Below, one piece after another: positions 48,701 through 57,700 of a stretch of 64,000 nucleotides of DNA. The position numbers and the translations under genes are program-made. The notes beneath the pieces are model-generated. The model was given only the letters and a program-made list of their open reading frames with translations, was not told where the DNA came from and did not search any database. This DNA comes from Rhodoglobus sp. Its GTDB lineage: Bacteria > Actinomycetota > Actinomycetes > Actinomycetales > Microbacteriaceae. The stretch covers positions 55,589 through 119,588 of the forward strand of contig JAODAQ010000027.1 of NCBI GenBank assembly GCA_025463515.1, read 5' to 3'. Every line of letters begins with the position of its first letter. Position 1 is the stretch's first letter.

Positions 48701-49390
48701 ATGACGACTTCCGTTCTGTCCACCCGAAATCTCACCAAGCAGTACGGCACCGGATCGGCGAGGTTCGACGCGCTCAAGGGCGTGACGATCGACATCGCCG
48801 AGGGCGAGTCGGTCGCGATCGTCGGCAAGAGCGGCTCCGGCAAGTCGACGCTCATGCACATCCTCGCGCTGCTCGACTCCCCCACCTCCGGCGGGCTGTC
48901 GGTCGACGGCACGGATGCCGCGAAGCTCAAGGGCACGCGCCTGAACACCCTGCGCAACCGCACGTTCGGCTTCGTGTTCCAGCAGTTCTTCCTCACGCCC
49001 AACACGAGCGTGCTGGACAACGTCATGCTCCCTCTCAAGATCGCGAAGGTCGGCTCGCGGGATCGCAAGCGCCGCGCCCTCGAGGCCCTCGAGCAGCTCG
49101 AGCTCAGCGACAAGGCCCGATCGAAGGCGACCGACCTCTCGGGCGGGCAGAAGCAGCGCGTGGTGATCGCGCGGGCGCTCGTGAACAATCCGCGGATCAT
49201 CTTCGCCGACGAGCCCACGGGCAATCTGGATTCCGCGACGGGGGCGGTGGTGGAGGACCTGCTCTTCCGCCTCAACGAGGAGCAGGGCATCACGCTCGTG
49301 ATCGTCACGCACGACGAGGAGCTTGCTGCACGGGCATCCCGGCGCATCTACCTCAAAGACGGCCTCATCGTCGACGGGCTCGCAGCATGA
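48701..49390 (+). CDS. ABC transporter ATP-binding protein, MacB/LolD type
   Basis: The 229-residue ATPase has Walker A GKSGSGKST, the Q-loop FVFQQFFL, signature LSGGQKQR, Walker B IIFADEP followed by TGNLDS typical of the MacB/LolD/FtsE group, and an H-loop VTHDEE. It pairs with the permease encoded next (ATGA overlap). A CAGACT box sits 6 bases before the ATG. Such pairs act as mechanotransmission exporters for lipoproteins, peptides or drugs; cargo is unknown. Confidence 0.95.
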   Translation: MTTSVLSTRNLTKQYGTGSARFDALKGVTIDIAEGESVAIVGKSGSGKSTLMHILALLDSPTSGGLSVDGTDAAKLKGTRLNTLRNRTFGFVFQQFFLTPNTSVLDNVMLPLKIAKVGSRDRKRRALEALEQLELSDKARSKATDLSGGQKQRVVIARALVNNPRIIFADEPTGNLDSATGAVVEDLLFRLNEEQGITLVIVTHDEELAARASRRIYLKDGLIVDGLAA

Positions 49391-50676
49391 GGGCCGTCGA
49401 CATCATCAAGACCGCGATCGGCAACTCGTTCCGGAGCCGGCTGCGCACCAGTCTCACGGTGATCGCGATCTTCATCGGCGCGTTCACGCTCACGATCACC
49501 AACGGCCTCGGCGCCGGCATCAACAACTACATCGACAGCCAGGTCGCCTCCATCGGCGCGCCCGATGTGATGAGCGTCACCAAGCCCGTCGAGGCCACGG
49601 ATGACTCCACCGGCCCCAAGCCGTACGAGCCGACCGACCCCTCCGAGGTGTCGAGCGGCAGGCCCGGCGGGTCGGTGCTCGCGCTCACCGACGACGACCT
49701 GGACGCGATCCGCGCCATCGACGGGATCACCGCTGTCGAGCCGCTCGTCGCCGTGTCGCCCGACTATGTCGAGTACGGCGACGCCGGCAAGTTCCAGCTG
49801 AGCGTGAGCCCGCTCAGCGCCGGCGTGAAGATCGAGCTCGCGGCGGGCGACTCCTTCACCGAGGGCACCGACGAGAACGAGATCGTGCTGCCCACCACCT
49901 ACATCGACACTCTCGGCTTCAGCTCCAACAAGGACGCAGTCGGCAAGACCGTCACGATCGGCATCACGAATGCCCTGCGCGAGCAGACCACCGTCGAGGC
50001 CACGGTCGTGGGGGTGCAGGAGCCTACGCTGTTCGGCGCCTCGCCGAGCCTCAACGAGCCGCTCACGACGGCGCTGTACGACGCGCAGAACGTCGGGATC
50101 CCCGCGGACTCGACGAACCAGTACGGCAGCGCCACCGCCCACTTCGACGCGGACTCCACCGACGCGCAGGTCGCGCAGCTCAAGCGCGACCTCGTCGATG
50201 CGGGCTACGCGGGCACGACGGTCGCCGACCAGATCGGCACCTTCCAGACGGTGATCGACGGGATCATCCTCGTACTGAACGCCTTCGCGGTGATCGCGCT
50301 GCTCGCTGCGGGCTTCGGCATCATCAACACGCTGCTCATGAGTGTGCAGGAGCGCACCCGCGAGATCGGCCTCATGAAGGCCATGGGCATGAGCGGCGGG
50401 CGCATCTTCGCGCTGTTCAGCACCGAGGCGGTATTCATCGGATTCCTCGGCAGTGCCATCGGCGCGGGCGTCGCGATGCTCGTGGGCGGAGTGATCAGCC
50501 GAGTGCTCGCGAACGGGCTGCTCAAGGACCTCGCCGGGCTGCAGATCCTCACGTTCACGCCGGCCGCGATCGGCACCGTGCTGCTGCTCGTGATGGGGAT
50601 CGCGTTCGTCGCGGCGGTGCTGCCCGCATCCCGTGCGGCGCGGCAGAGCCCGATCGACTCGCTCCGCTACGAGTGA
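49387..50676 (+). CDS. ABC transporter permease, MacB/FtsX type
   Basis: The 429-residue permease has one N-terminal membrane helix (about residues 18-42), a large extracellular MacB-type periplasmic core domain (about 45-290) and three C-terminal helices with the FtsX signature (LMSVQERTREIGLMKAMGMSG). It works with the upstream ATPase. The stop is directly followed by a REP-like repeat pair. Confidence 0.94.
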   Translation: MRAVDIIKTAIGNSFRSRLRTSLTVIAIFIGAFTLTITNGLGAGINNYIDSQVASIGAPDVMSVTKPVEATDDSTGPKPYEPTDPSEVSSGRPGGSVLALTDDDLDAIRAIDGITAVEPLVAVSPDYVEYGDAGKFQLSVSPLSAGVKIELAAGDSFTEGTDENEIVLPTTYIDTLGFSSNKDAVGKTVTIGITNALREQTTVEATVVGVQEPTLFGASPSLNEPLTTALYDAQNVGIPADSTNQYGSATAHFDADSTDAQVAQLKRDLVDAGYAGTTVADQIGTFQTVIDGIILVLNAFAVIALLAAGFGIINTLLMSVQERTREIGLMKAMGMSGGRIFALFSTEAVFIGFLGSAIGAGVAMLVGGVISRVLANGLLKDLAGLQILTFTPAAIGTVLLLVMGIAFVAAVLPASRAARQSPIDSLRYE

Positions 50677-50681
50677 CAGTG

Positions 50682-50766
50682 GGTTGAGTAGGCGCGCCAG
50701 CGCCGTATCGAAACCTCAGCCCCCTCGCAGGGTTTCGATACAGGCGCCAGCGCGCCTTACTCAACC
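50682..50766. repeat. REP-like palindromic repeat, inverted pair (locus 5)
   Basis: Units 50682-50715 and 50731-50766 form a large palindrome. Stems are GGCGC/GCGCC around GCCA and GGCGC/GCGCC around CAGC. The second unit contains the TAA stop of the GIY-YIG gene. Confidence 0.85.
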
Positions 50767-51047
50767 GGCTTGAAGCTCTTCTTGCTCAACCGCGGTAGGT
50801 CGTTGTACCGACCCTCGATGAGAGCCTCGCGCTTCGCACGGGACCAGCCCTGGATGCGCTTCTCCATGAAGTACGCCTCGTCGATGCGGTCGAACTCCTG
50901 CGCGAAGACCAGAACCACGGGCATCCGTTTCGAGGTGTAGTCGCCCCCGTTGCCGGACAGGTGTTGGGCCATGCGATTGTCGAGGTTTCGGGCGCTGCCG
51001 ACGTAGTAGCTGCCGTCGGCGCAGCGGAGCATGTAGACGAAGGGCAT
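50757..51047 (-). CDS. GIY-YIG nuclease superfamily protein
   Basis: The 96-residue stand-alone GIY-YIG domain (UPF0213/YhbQ-like) begins MPFVYMLRCADGSYYVGSA, where VYML and YYVG are the GIY and YIG strands, followed by the conserved Arg (NLDNRMAQH) and the metal Glu (YFMEKRIQGW). Family members are structure-selective DNA nucleases of uncertain role. Its last residues, Pro-Val-Glu, and stop are encoded by a REP-like unit. It is flanked on both sides by repeats of that family. Confidence 0.9.
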   Translation of the reverse strand: MPFVYMLRCADGSYYVGSARNLDNRMAQHLSGNGGDYTSKRMPVVLVFAQEFDRIDEAYFMEKRIQGWSRAKREALIEGRYNDLPRLSKKSFKPVE

Positions 51048-51145
51048 TGTGTGACGGTACGGCGCGGCGCGCGTCCAGCTTCGGCGTGGAGGTCGGCGGT
51101 GGAAAGTGGGGCTGCATGAGGCGTGTTGGGGGTGCGGGCGGCCAT

Positions 51146-51304
51146 GGTTTCGATACGAGCGCCAGAGCGCCCTACTCAACCCACCGGGCTTCGATACGAG
51201 CGCTAGAGCGCCCTACTCAACCCACCGGGTTTCGATACGAGCGATAGAGCGCCCTACTCAACCCACCGGGTTTCGATACGCGCGCTAGAGCGCCCTACTC
51301 AACC
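51146..51304. repeat. 41-bp tandem array of REP-like units (locus 6)
   Basis: Four direct copies have the TTCGATACG core beginning at 51149, 51190, 51231 and 51272, an exact 41-bp period. Each ends in CTACTCAACC and differs by only a few bases, mostly in the stem loop (CAGA or TAGA type). The last copy contains the stop codon of pyrD. All other loci have single or inverted units. Confidence 0.95.
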
Positions 51305-52309
51305 GGCCTTGCTGCTCAGCCCGCGGTTGATCTGGCGGGCCCAGAGCGGGCCGCGGTAGAGGAACGCCGTGTAGCCCTGGACGAGCGTCGCGCCGGCGGC
51401 GAGGCGCTCGCGCACGTCGGCGGCGGTCTCCACTCCCCCGACCGAGATCACGCAGAAGTCCGCCGGCACTTCGGCGCGGATGAGCCGAAGCAGCTCGAGC
51501 GAGCGAGCCGCGACCGGAGGGCCGGAGAGGCCTCCGGCCCCGGCGGCCTCGACGACGGCGGGGCCCGTCGCGAGTCCGGCGCGGGACAGGGTCGTGTTCG
51601 TCGCGATGATCCCGTCGAGGAGCTGGGCGGCCAGCTGCGCGACCTTGCGCGCCTCGTCGTCGGTGAGGTCGGGGGCGATCTTCACGAGCACGGGCGTCCG
51701 GCCCGCGGCATCCTTCACGGCGGTGAGCAGAGGGGTGAGCTTGTCGAGCTCCTGAAGTCCGCGCAGCCCGGGGGTGTTGGGCGAGCTCACGTTGACCACG
51801 AGGTAGTCGGCCAGCGGAGCCAGGGTGCGCGCGCTCTCGAGGTAGTCCGGGATCGCGGCAGCCACGTCGACCACCCGCGACTTGCCGATGTTCACACCGA
51901 TGATCGGCCGGCGACGGGCAGAGCGGGCGGCGGCGATCACGGGCGCAGCAGCCGCGGCGCCGTGGTTGTTGAAGCCCATGCGGTTGATCACCGCCCGGTC
52001 GGGGATGAGCCGGAACAGCCGCGGCTTCTCGTTGCCCGGCTGGGCCTGCGCGGTGATGGTGCCGACTTCGACGTGGCCGAATCCGAGAACGCCAAGGCCC
52101 CGGATGCCCGTGCCCTCCTTGTCGAACCCGGCAGCCACCCCGAACGGCGAGGGGAACTCGAGCCCCAGCGTGCTGACCCGGAGTGCGGCATCCGGCCGGA
52201 AGAATGCCCGGAGGAACCCGGGCAGGCGGCGGATCACGCCGAAGGCGAGGTGGTGGGCGCGCTCGGGGTCCATGCGCGCGAAGAAGACCCGGAAGATGAA
52301 GGCGTACAT
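51299..52309 (-). CDS. pyrD: Dihydroorotate dehydrogenase (quinone) PyrD
   Basis: The 336-residue class 2 enzyme oxidises dihydroorotate to orotate with FMN and a membrane quinone. It has an N-terminal amphipathic helix region with AHHLAFGVIRRLP, GVAAGFDKEG, NRMGFNNHGA, NVSSPNTPGLRGLQ with the catalytic Ser, VKIAPDL, and the FMN phosphate loop SVGGVE. The final codon and TGA stop are provided by the tandem repeat array. NrdR lies upstream. Confidence 0.96.
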   Translation of the reverse strand: MYAFIFRVFFARMDPERAHHLAFGVIRRLPGFLRAFFRPDAALRVSTLGLEFPSPFGVAAGFDKEGTGIRGLGVLGFGHVEVGTITAQAQPGNEKPRLFRLIPDRAVINRMGFNNHGAAAAAPVIAAARSARRRPIIGVNIGKSRVVDVAAAIPDYLESARTLAPLADYLVVNVSSPNTPGLRGLQELDKLTPLLTAVKDAAGRTPVLVKIAPDLTDDEARKVAQLAAQLLDGIIATNTTLSRAGLATGPAVVEAAGAGGLSGPPVAARSLELLRLIRAEVPADFCVISVGGVETAADVRERLAAGATLVQGYTAFLYRGPLWARQINRGLSSKAG

Positions 52310-52328
52310 TCCGCCCCAAGGCTACCGG

Positions 52329-52802
52329 CTAGTCGACGGGCTGCTCCGCAGGGTGCTGGTGGTCCACGCGAAGCAGGGTGATCGCCGTCTCGAAGTCCTC
52401 GAGGGAGTCGAAGCCCTGGTAGACGCTCGCGAAGCGCAGGTAGGCGACCTCGTCGAGCTCGCGGAGCGGGGTGAGGATCGCGAGGCCGATGTCATTCGCC
52501 TCGACCTGAGCGGCGCCAGTGGCCCGGATGGTCTCCTCGACGCGCTGGGCGAGCACCGCGAGGTCGGTGTCGGTGACGGGGCGCCCCTGGCACGCCTTGC
52601 GCACCCCGGAGACGATCTTCTCGCGGCTGAACGGCTCGACGACGCCGTTGCGCTTGATGACGCTCAGTGACGCGGTCTCGGTGGTCGAGAAACGGCGCCC
52701 GCACTCGGGGCACTGCCGCCGCCGGCGGATCGAGAGCCCGTCGTCGCTCGTGCGGGAGTCGATGACACGACTGTCTGGGTGACGGCAGAAAGGGCAGAAC
52801 AT
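52329..52802 (-). CDS. nrdR: Transcriptional repressor NrdR
   Basis: The 157-residue repressor of ribonucleotide reductase genes has a zinc ribbon with Cys3, Cys6, Cys31 and Cys34 (the second pair in QCPECGRRF) and an ATP-cone domain ([20 protein letters not shown]). It senses dATP/ATP and binds NrdR boxes. No nrd gene is visible in the window. A TACGCT sequence lies 9 bases before the ATG. Confidence 0.97.
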   Translation of the reverse strand: MFCPFCRHPDSRVIDSRTSDDGLSIRRRRQCPECGRRFSTTETASLSVIKRNGVVEPFSREKIVSGVRKACQGRPVTDTDLAVLAQRVEETIRATGAAQVEANDIGLAILTPLRELDEVAYLRFASVYQGFDSLEDFETAITLLRVDHQHPAEQPVD

Positions 52803-52822
52803 GGTCTACCCAGCGTACGCCG

Positions 52823-54130
52823 CTACTGCGTGAAGCGTGCGGTGACGGCAGCACCGTGTGCAGGGAGGTCCTCCGCGGCGCTGAGCGCGACGATCTGCGC
52901 CTCGACCGACTGCAGGGCGGCACGGGTGTAGTTGATGACCTGCTGCGGCCGCAGGAACGTATAGGCGCCAAGGCCGGAGGAGAACCGGGACTGCCCGCCG
53001 GTCGGGAGCACGTGGTTCGAGCCGGCGAGGTAGTCCCCGAGGCTCACGGGCGAGTTCGCGCCGAGGAAGATCGCCCCGGCGCTCTCGATCAGGTCGAGCA
53101 CCGCGCCGGGCTCGGCGGTCTGGATCTCGAGGTGCTCGGGGCCGTAGGCATTGCTGAAGGCCGCCGCCACGACCAGATCGCTCACCAGCACCGTCGCGGA
53201 CTGCTGCCCCGACAGGGCTGCGCGGACGCGCTCGCTGTGGTGGGCGGATGCCGCGAGCTGCTCGACGCGCGCCGCGACCGCGTCCGCCAGCTCGGGCGAG
53301 TCCGTCACGAGCACCGCGGCCGCGAGCTCGTCGTGCTCGGCCTGGGACACGAGGTCGGCGGCCACGAGATCGGCGTCGGCCGTGGCATCCGCGATCACCA
53401 GGATCTCGGTCGGGCCGGCCTCGGAGTCGATGCCCGCCACCCCGCGCACGAGCCGCTTCGCGGCAGCGACGTAGACGTTGCCCGGGCCGGTGATGATCTC
53501 CACCGGGTCGAGACCGATGTCGGCGACCCCGTACGCGAACGCCCCGATCGCGCCCGCGCCGCCCATGGCGTACACCTCGTCGACGCCGAGCAGGCCGGCG
53601 GCACCGAGAATGGTGGGGTGCACGGCTCCCCCGAACTGCTTCTGGGCAGGCGAGGCAAGAGCGACGGATGACACGCCCGCGACCTGCGCGGGGACGACGT
53701 TCATGATCACGCTCGACGGGTACACGGCCTTCCCGCCGGGCACGTAGAAGCCCACCCGGCCAACCGGCTGCCAGCGCTGGATGACCTCGGCGCCGGGGCC
53801 GAGCTGAGTGACCGTGCCGACGGGCACCTGCGCCTGGGTGGCCGACCGCACGCGCGAGATCGCCTCTTCGAGCGCCCCGCGCACGGCGGGGTCGAGCCCC
53901 TGCATGGCTTTCGCGATCTCGTCGGCGTGGATCCGGATGCGCTCTGGGCGCACGCCGTCGAGCCGCTCGGCCTGCTCGAGCAGCGCGACCTCGCCGCGCG
54001 CGCGCACGTCGGCGATCAGCTTCTCCGCGACCTCGGTCGCGACGGCGACGTCGGTCACCGCGCGGGGCACGAGCTGCGCGAGCTCGGCACGGGTGGACTG
54101 GCGGTCACGCAGATCGATCGTGTGCATCAT
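52823..54130 (-). CDS. hisD: Histidinol dehydrogenase HisD
   Basis: The 435-residue zinc enzyme catalyses the last two steps of histidine synthesis. Recognisable elements are VGFYVPGGKAVYPSSVIMN, ITGPGNVYVAAAKRLV, IDSEAGPTEILV, SQAEHD (zinc Gln/His), AYGPEHLEI and AGSNHVLPTGG. Adjacent ATGs at 54130 and 54127 are both possible. No other his gene is present here. It is divergent from the flavin reductase gene. Confidence 0.96.
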   Translation of the reverse strand: MMHTIDLRDRQSTRAELAQLVPRAVTDVAVATEVAEKLIADVRARGEVALLEQAERLDGVRPERIRIHADEIAKAMQGLDPAVRGALEEAISRVRSATQAQVPVGTVTQLGPGAEVIQRWQPVGRVGFYVPGGKAVYPSSVIMNVVPAQVAGVSSVALASPAQKQFGGAVHPTILGAAGLLGVDEVYAMGGAGAIGAFAYGVADIGLDPVEIITGPGNVYVAAAKRLVRGVAGIDSEAGPTEILVIADATADADLVAADLVSQAEHDELAAAVLVTDSPELADAVAARVEQLAASAHHSERVRAALSGQQSATVLVSDLVVAAAFSNAYGPEHLEIQTAEPGAVLDLIESAGAIFLGANSPVSLGDYLAGSNHVLPTGGQSRFSSGLGAYTFLRPQQVINYTRAALQSVEAQIVALSAAEDLPAHGAAVTARFTQ

Positions 54131-54199
54131 GGCGTTGACAATGCTAGTTGCCCGCTCGCGGAGGATTAGTCTTGTAAGCGCGATGATTGATACGGACGC

Positions 54200-54724
54200 A
54201 TGAGCGAGAACGCCGAACACACCGAGCACGCGGATCTTCCGGTCGATGGACTAGACGCCTTCAAACGAACATTCCGGCGCCATGCGGCGGGCGTCGCCGT
54301 CGTGACCAGCCTGATGCCCGACGGCAGCCCGGCCGGTTTCACCGCGACCTCGCTCGCCTCGCTGGCCGCGGTGCCGCCGCTCGCCACGTTCAACATGGCG
54401 CAGGTGTCGAGCAGCTGGCCCGCGATGACCGTGGGCAACCGCGTTGCGATCCACATGCTCGGGCCGCGCAGCAGGCACCAGGCCGAGCGCATGGCCGCCG
54501 ACCACTCTGTGCGATTCGCGGGCGAGCACTGGAGGACGGGGCCGCACGGGGTACCAATCCTCGAGGACGTGACCGCGTGGATGCTCGGGACCATCATCGA
54601 CGTGCATCCCGTGCACAACAACGCGGTGATCGTCGTGCGGATCGAGGACGGCTCGCTCGGCGAGGACGACGACGCCCTCCTGTACCACGAGCGCCGGTAC
54701 TTCAAGCCCGGCGATACGGCCTAG
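54200..54724 (+). CDS. Flavin reductase-like domain protein
   Basis: The 174-residue split-barrel FMN-binding protein begins its fold with FKRTFRRHAAGVAVVTSLMPDGSPAGFTATS, the flavin-binding signature, and ends in the YHERRYFKPG region. Members supply reduced flavin to two-component monooxygenases; no monooxygenase partner is near. A TGATAC sequence lies 6 bases before the ATG. Its stop abuts the convergent dnaE stop. Confidence 0.9.
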   Translation: MSENAEHTEHADLPVDGLDAFKRTFRRHAAGVAVVTSLMPDGSPAGFTATSLASLAAVPPLATFNMAQVSSSWPAMTVGNRVAIHMLGPRSRHQAERMAADHSVRFAGEHWRTGPHGVPILEDVTAWMLGTIIDVHPVHNNAVIVVRIEDGSLGEDDDALLYHERRYFKPGDTA

Positions 54725-57700
54725 CTAGCCCAGGCAGTTCGGCCCGAGGAGGGTCTTGAGCTCTCCGTAGAGGTCTGCGGACACCGTGACCGGGTACGGG
54801 ATCTCGAAGACGCGGGCGGTTGCGCCCTTGATGAGCTTGAGGCGCACCTCGTTGTCCCCCGCGTGGCGGATGAGCACGTCGTTGAGGGCGCCCACGACCT
54901 GCGTCGTCGCACGCTGTTCCTGCAGGTGGATGACGAGCGGGCCGTTGCCGAGGCCCGGGCCGACATCGGGCGTGAACATGCTCACGGCGTGGAGGTTCAT
55001 CCCGTCGTCCCGCAGGCTCACCCGGCCGCGCACGACCACGATCGCGTCGTTCGTGAGGGCCGGCGAGAACTCCTGGTAGGTCTTGCCCAGGAACATGACA
55101 CTCATCTCGCCCGCGAAGTCCTCGACGGTGACGATGCCGTACTGGTTGCCGCTGTTGCGCGCGATGCGGTGCTGCACGCTCGTCACGAGCCCCGCGATCG
55201 TCACATGCTCGCCGTCGCCCGCGATGTCTCCCCCGAGGATCTCGGTGATCGACGCCGTCATGTGCTTCGCCAGCTGGATCTCGAGGCCCGCGAGCGGGTG
55301 GTCGGAGACGTAGAGGCCGAGCATCTCGCGCTCGAAGGCGAGCTTGTCGCGCTTCGCCCACTCGGGGCGCTCGGGCACGTGGTCGGCCGCCTCGGGCTCG
55401 TCCCACAGGCTGTCGAAGTCGAAGCCGACCTGGCCGTTCGCCTCGGCGCGCTTGACGCTGGAGGCCGAGTCGACGGCGTCCTCGTGGATCTCGATGAGCG
55501 AGCGCCGCGTCGCGCCGAGCGAGTCGAACGCGCCGGCCTTGATGAGCGACTCGACGGTGCGCTTGTTGGCGACCTGCAGCGGCACCTTGCGCAGGAAGTC
55601 GTGGAACGAGGTGAAGCGGCCCTTCTCGGTGCGCGCACGCGAGATCAGCTCGACGACGTTGAAGCCGACGTTGCGCACGGCGCCGAGGCCGAAGCGCACG
55701 TCACCGCGCGTGCCCTCCGACGGCACGGCGGTGAAGTCGACGCTCGACTCGTTGACGTCGGGCGCGAGCACCTTGATGCCCATGCGGCGGCACTCGCTCA
55801 GGTACATCCCGAGCTTGTCCTTCGAGTCGCCGACGCTCGTGAGCAGCGCGGCCATGTACTCGGCCGGATGATTCGCCTTGAGGTACGCGGTCCAGTAGCT
55901 CAGCACTCCGTAGCCGGCGCTGTGCGCCTTGTTGAAGGCGTAGTCGGCGAACGGCATCAGTGTGTCCCAGAGGACCTTCACGGCGTCCTTGCTGTAGCCG
56001 TTGCCGAGCATCCCGCCTTCGAAGTCCTCGAACTGCTTGTCGAGCTCTGACTTCTTCTTCTTGCCCATCGCGCGGCGGAGCACGTCGGCCTGGCCGAGTG
56101 TGAAGCCGGCGACCTTCTGGGCTACCGACATCACCTGCTCCTGGTACACGATCAGGCCGAAGGTGGTGCCGAGGATCTCGCGCAGCGGCTCCTCGAGCTC
56201 GGGGTGGATGGCCTCGATCTGCTGCAGGCCGTTCTTTCGCAGCGCGTAGTTGGTGTGCGAGTTCATGCCCATGGGGCCCGGGCGGTACAGCGCGATGACG
56301 GCCGAGATGTCTTCGAAGTTGGTCGGCTTGAGCTGCTTGAGCAGCGCCCGCATGGCGCCGCCGTCGAGCTGGAAGACGCCAAGGGTGTCGCCGCGGGCGA
56401 GGAGGTCGTAGGTGGCCGGGTCGGCGTCGAGGTCGAGGTCCTCGATGACGAGCCGGGTGCCGGTGTTCTTCTCGATCATCCGGAGCGCGTCTTCGATGAT
56501 GGTCAGGTTGCGCAGCCCCAAGAAGTCCATCTTGATGAGGCCGAGCGACTCGAGCGGCGGCTGGTCGAACTGCGTGATGATCGCGCCGTCGTCTTCGCGC
56601 TTCATGATCGGCAGTACCTCGAGCAGGGGCTCTGCCGACATGATCACGCCCGCCGCGTGCACGCCCCACTGGCGCTTGAGGTTCTCGATGCCGAGAGCGG
56701 TCTCGAAGACCTTCGCGGCCTCCGGATCGGTCTCGATGATGCCGCGCAGGTCGGCGGCCTCCTTGTAGCGCTCTGCGGTCTTGTCCATGACGTCGCCGAG
56801 CGAGATGTCCTTGCCCATGATCGCCGGGGGCATCGCCTTGGTGAGCTTCTCCCCCACCGAGTAGGGCATGCCGAGCACACGGGACGAGTCCTTGAGCGCC
56901 TGCTTGGCCTTGATGGTGCCGTAGGTGACGATCTGCGCCACCCGGTCATCGCCGTACTTGTCGGTGACGTAGCGGATCACCTCGGGGCGGCGGCGGTCGT
57001 CGAAGTCGACGTCGACGTCGGGCATCGACACGCGCTCGGGGTTGAGGAAGCGCTCGAAGATGAGCCCGTGCGCGAGCGGGTCGAGCTCGGTGATACCCAT
57101 CGCGTACGAGGCCATCGAGCCGGCGGCCGAGCCGCGGCCGGGACCGACACGGATGCCCTGGGCCTTCGCCCACGCGATGAAGTCGGCCACGACCAGGAAG
57201 TACCCGGGGAAGCCCATCTGCTTGATGACGTCGACCTCGTACTGCGCCTGGGCGAGGTGGGCCTCGTCGGGAGCGTCGTTGAAGCGGCGCTTCATCCCGA
57301 CAGCGACCTCCTTCTCGAACCAGGTCGCCTCGGTCTCGCCCTCCGGCACCGGGAACCGGGGCATGAGGTCGCGGTGCTCGAAGTTGACCTCGCAGCGCTC
57401 CGCGATGAGCAGGGTGTTGTCGCAGGCCTCGGGGTAGTCGCGGAACAGCTCGCGCATCTGCGCGGCGCTCTTGAGATAGAACTCGTCCGAGTCGAACTTG
57501 AAGCGGTTGGGGTCGTCGAGCGTCGACGCGGACTGCACGCACAGCAGGGCCGCATGAGCCGTCGAGTCGTGGGCGTGCGTGTAGTGCAGGTCGTTCGTCG
57601 CGACGAGCGGCATGCCGAGCTCTTTCGCGAGCTTGAGCAGGTCTTGCATCGTGCGCTTCTCGATGTCGATGCCGTGGTCCATGATCTCGGCGAAGAAGTT

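Noticed and set aside
51146..51304. CRISPR array
   Set aside because: Four regularly spaced repeats, but copies are contiguous 41-bp units with no unique spacers, and no cas genes are present; units belong to the dispersed palindrome family.
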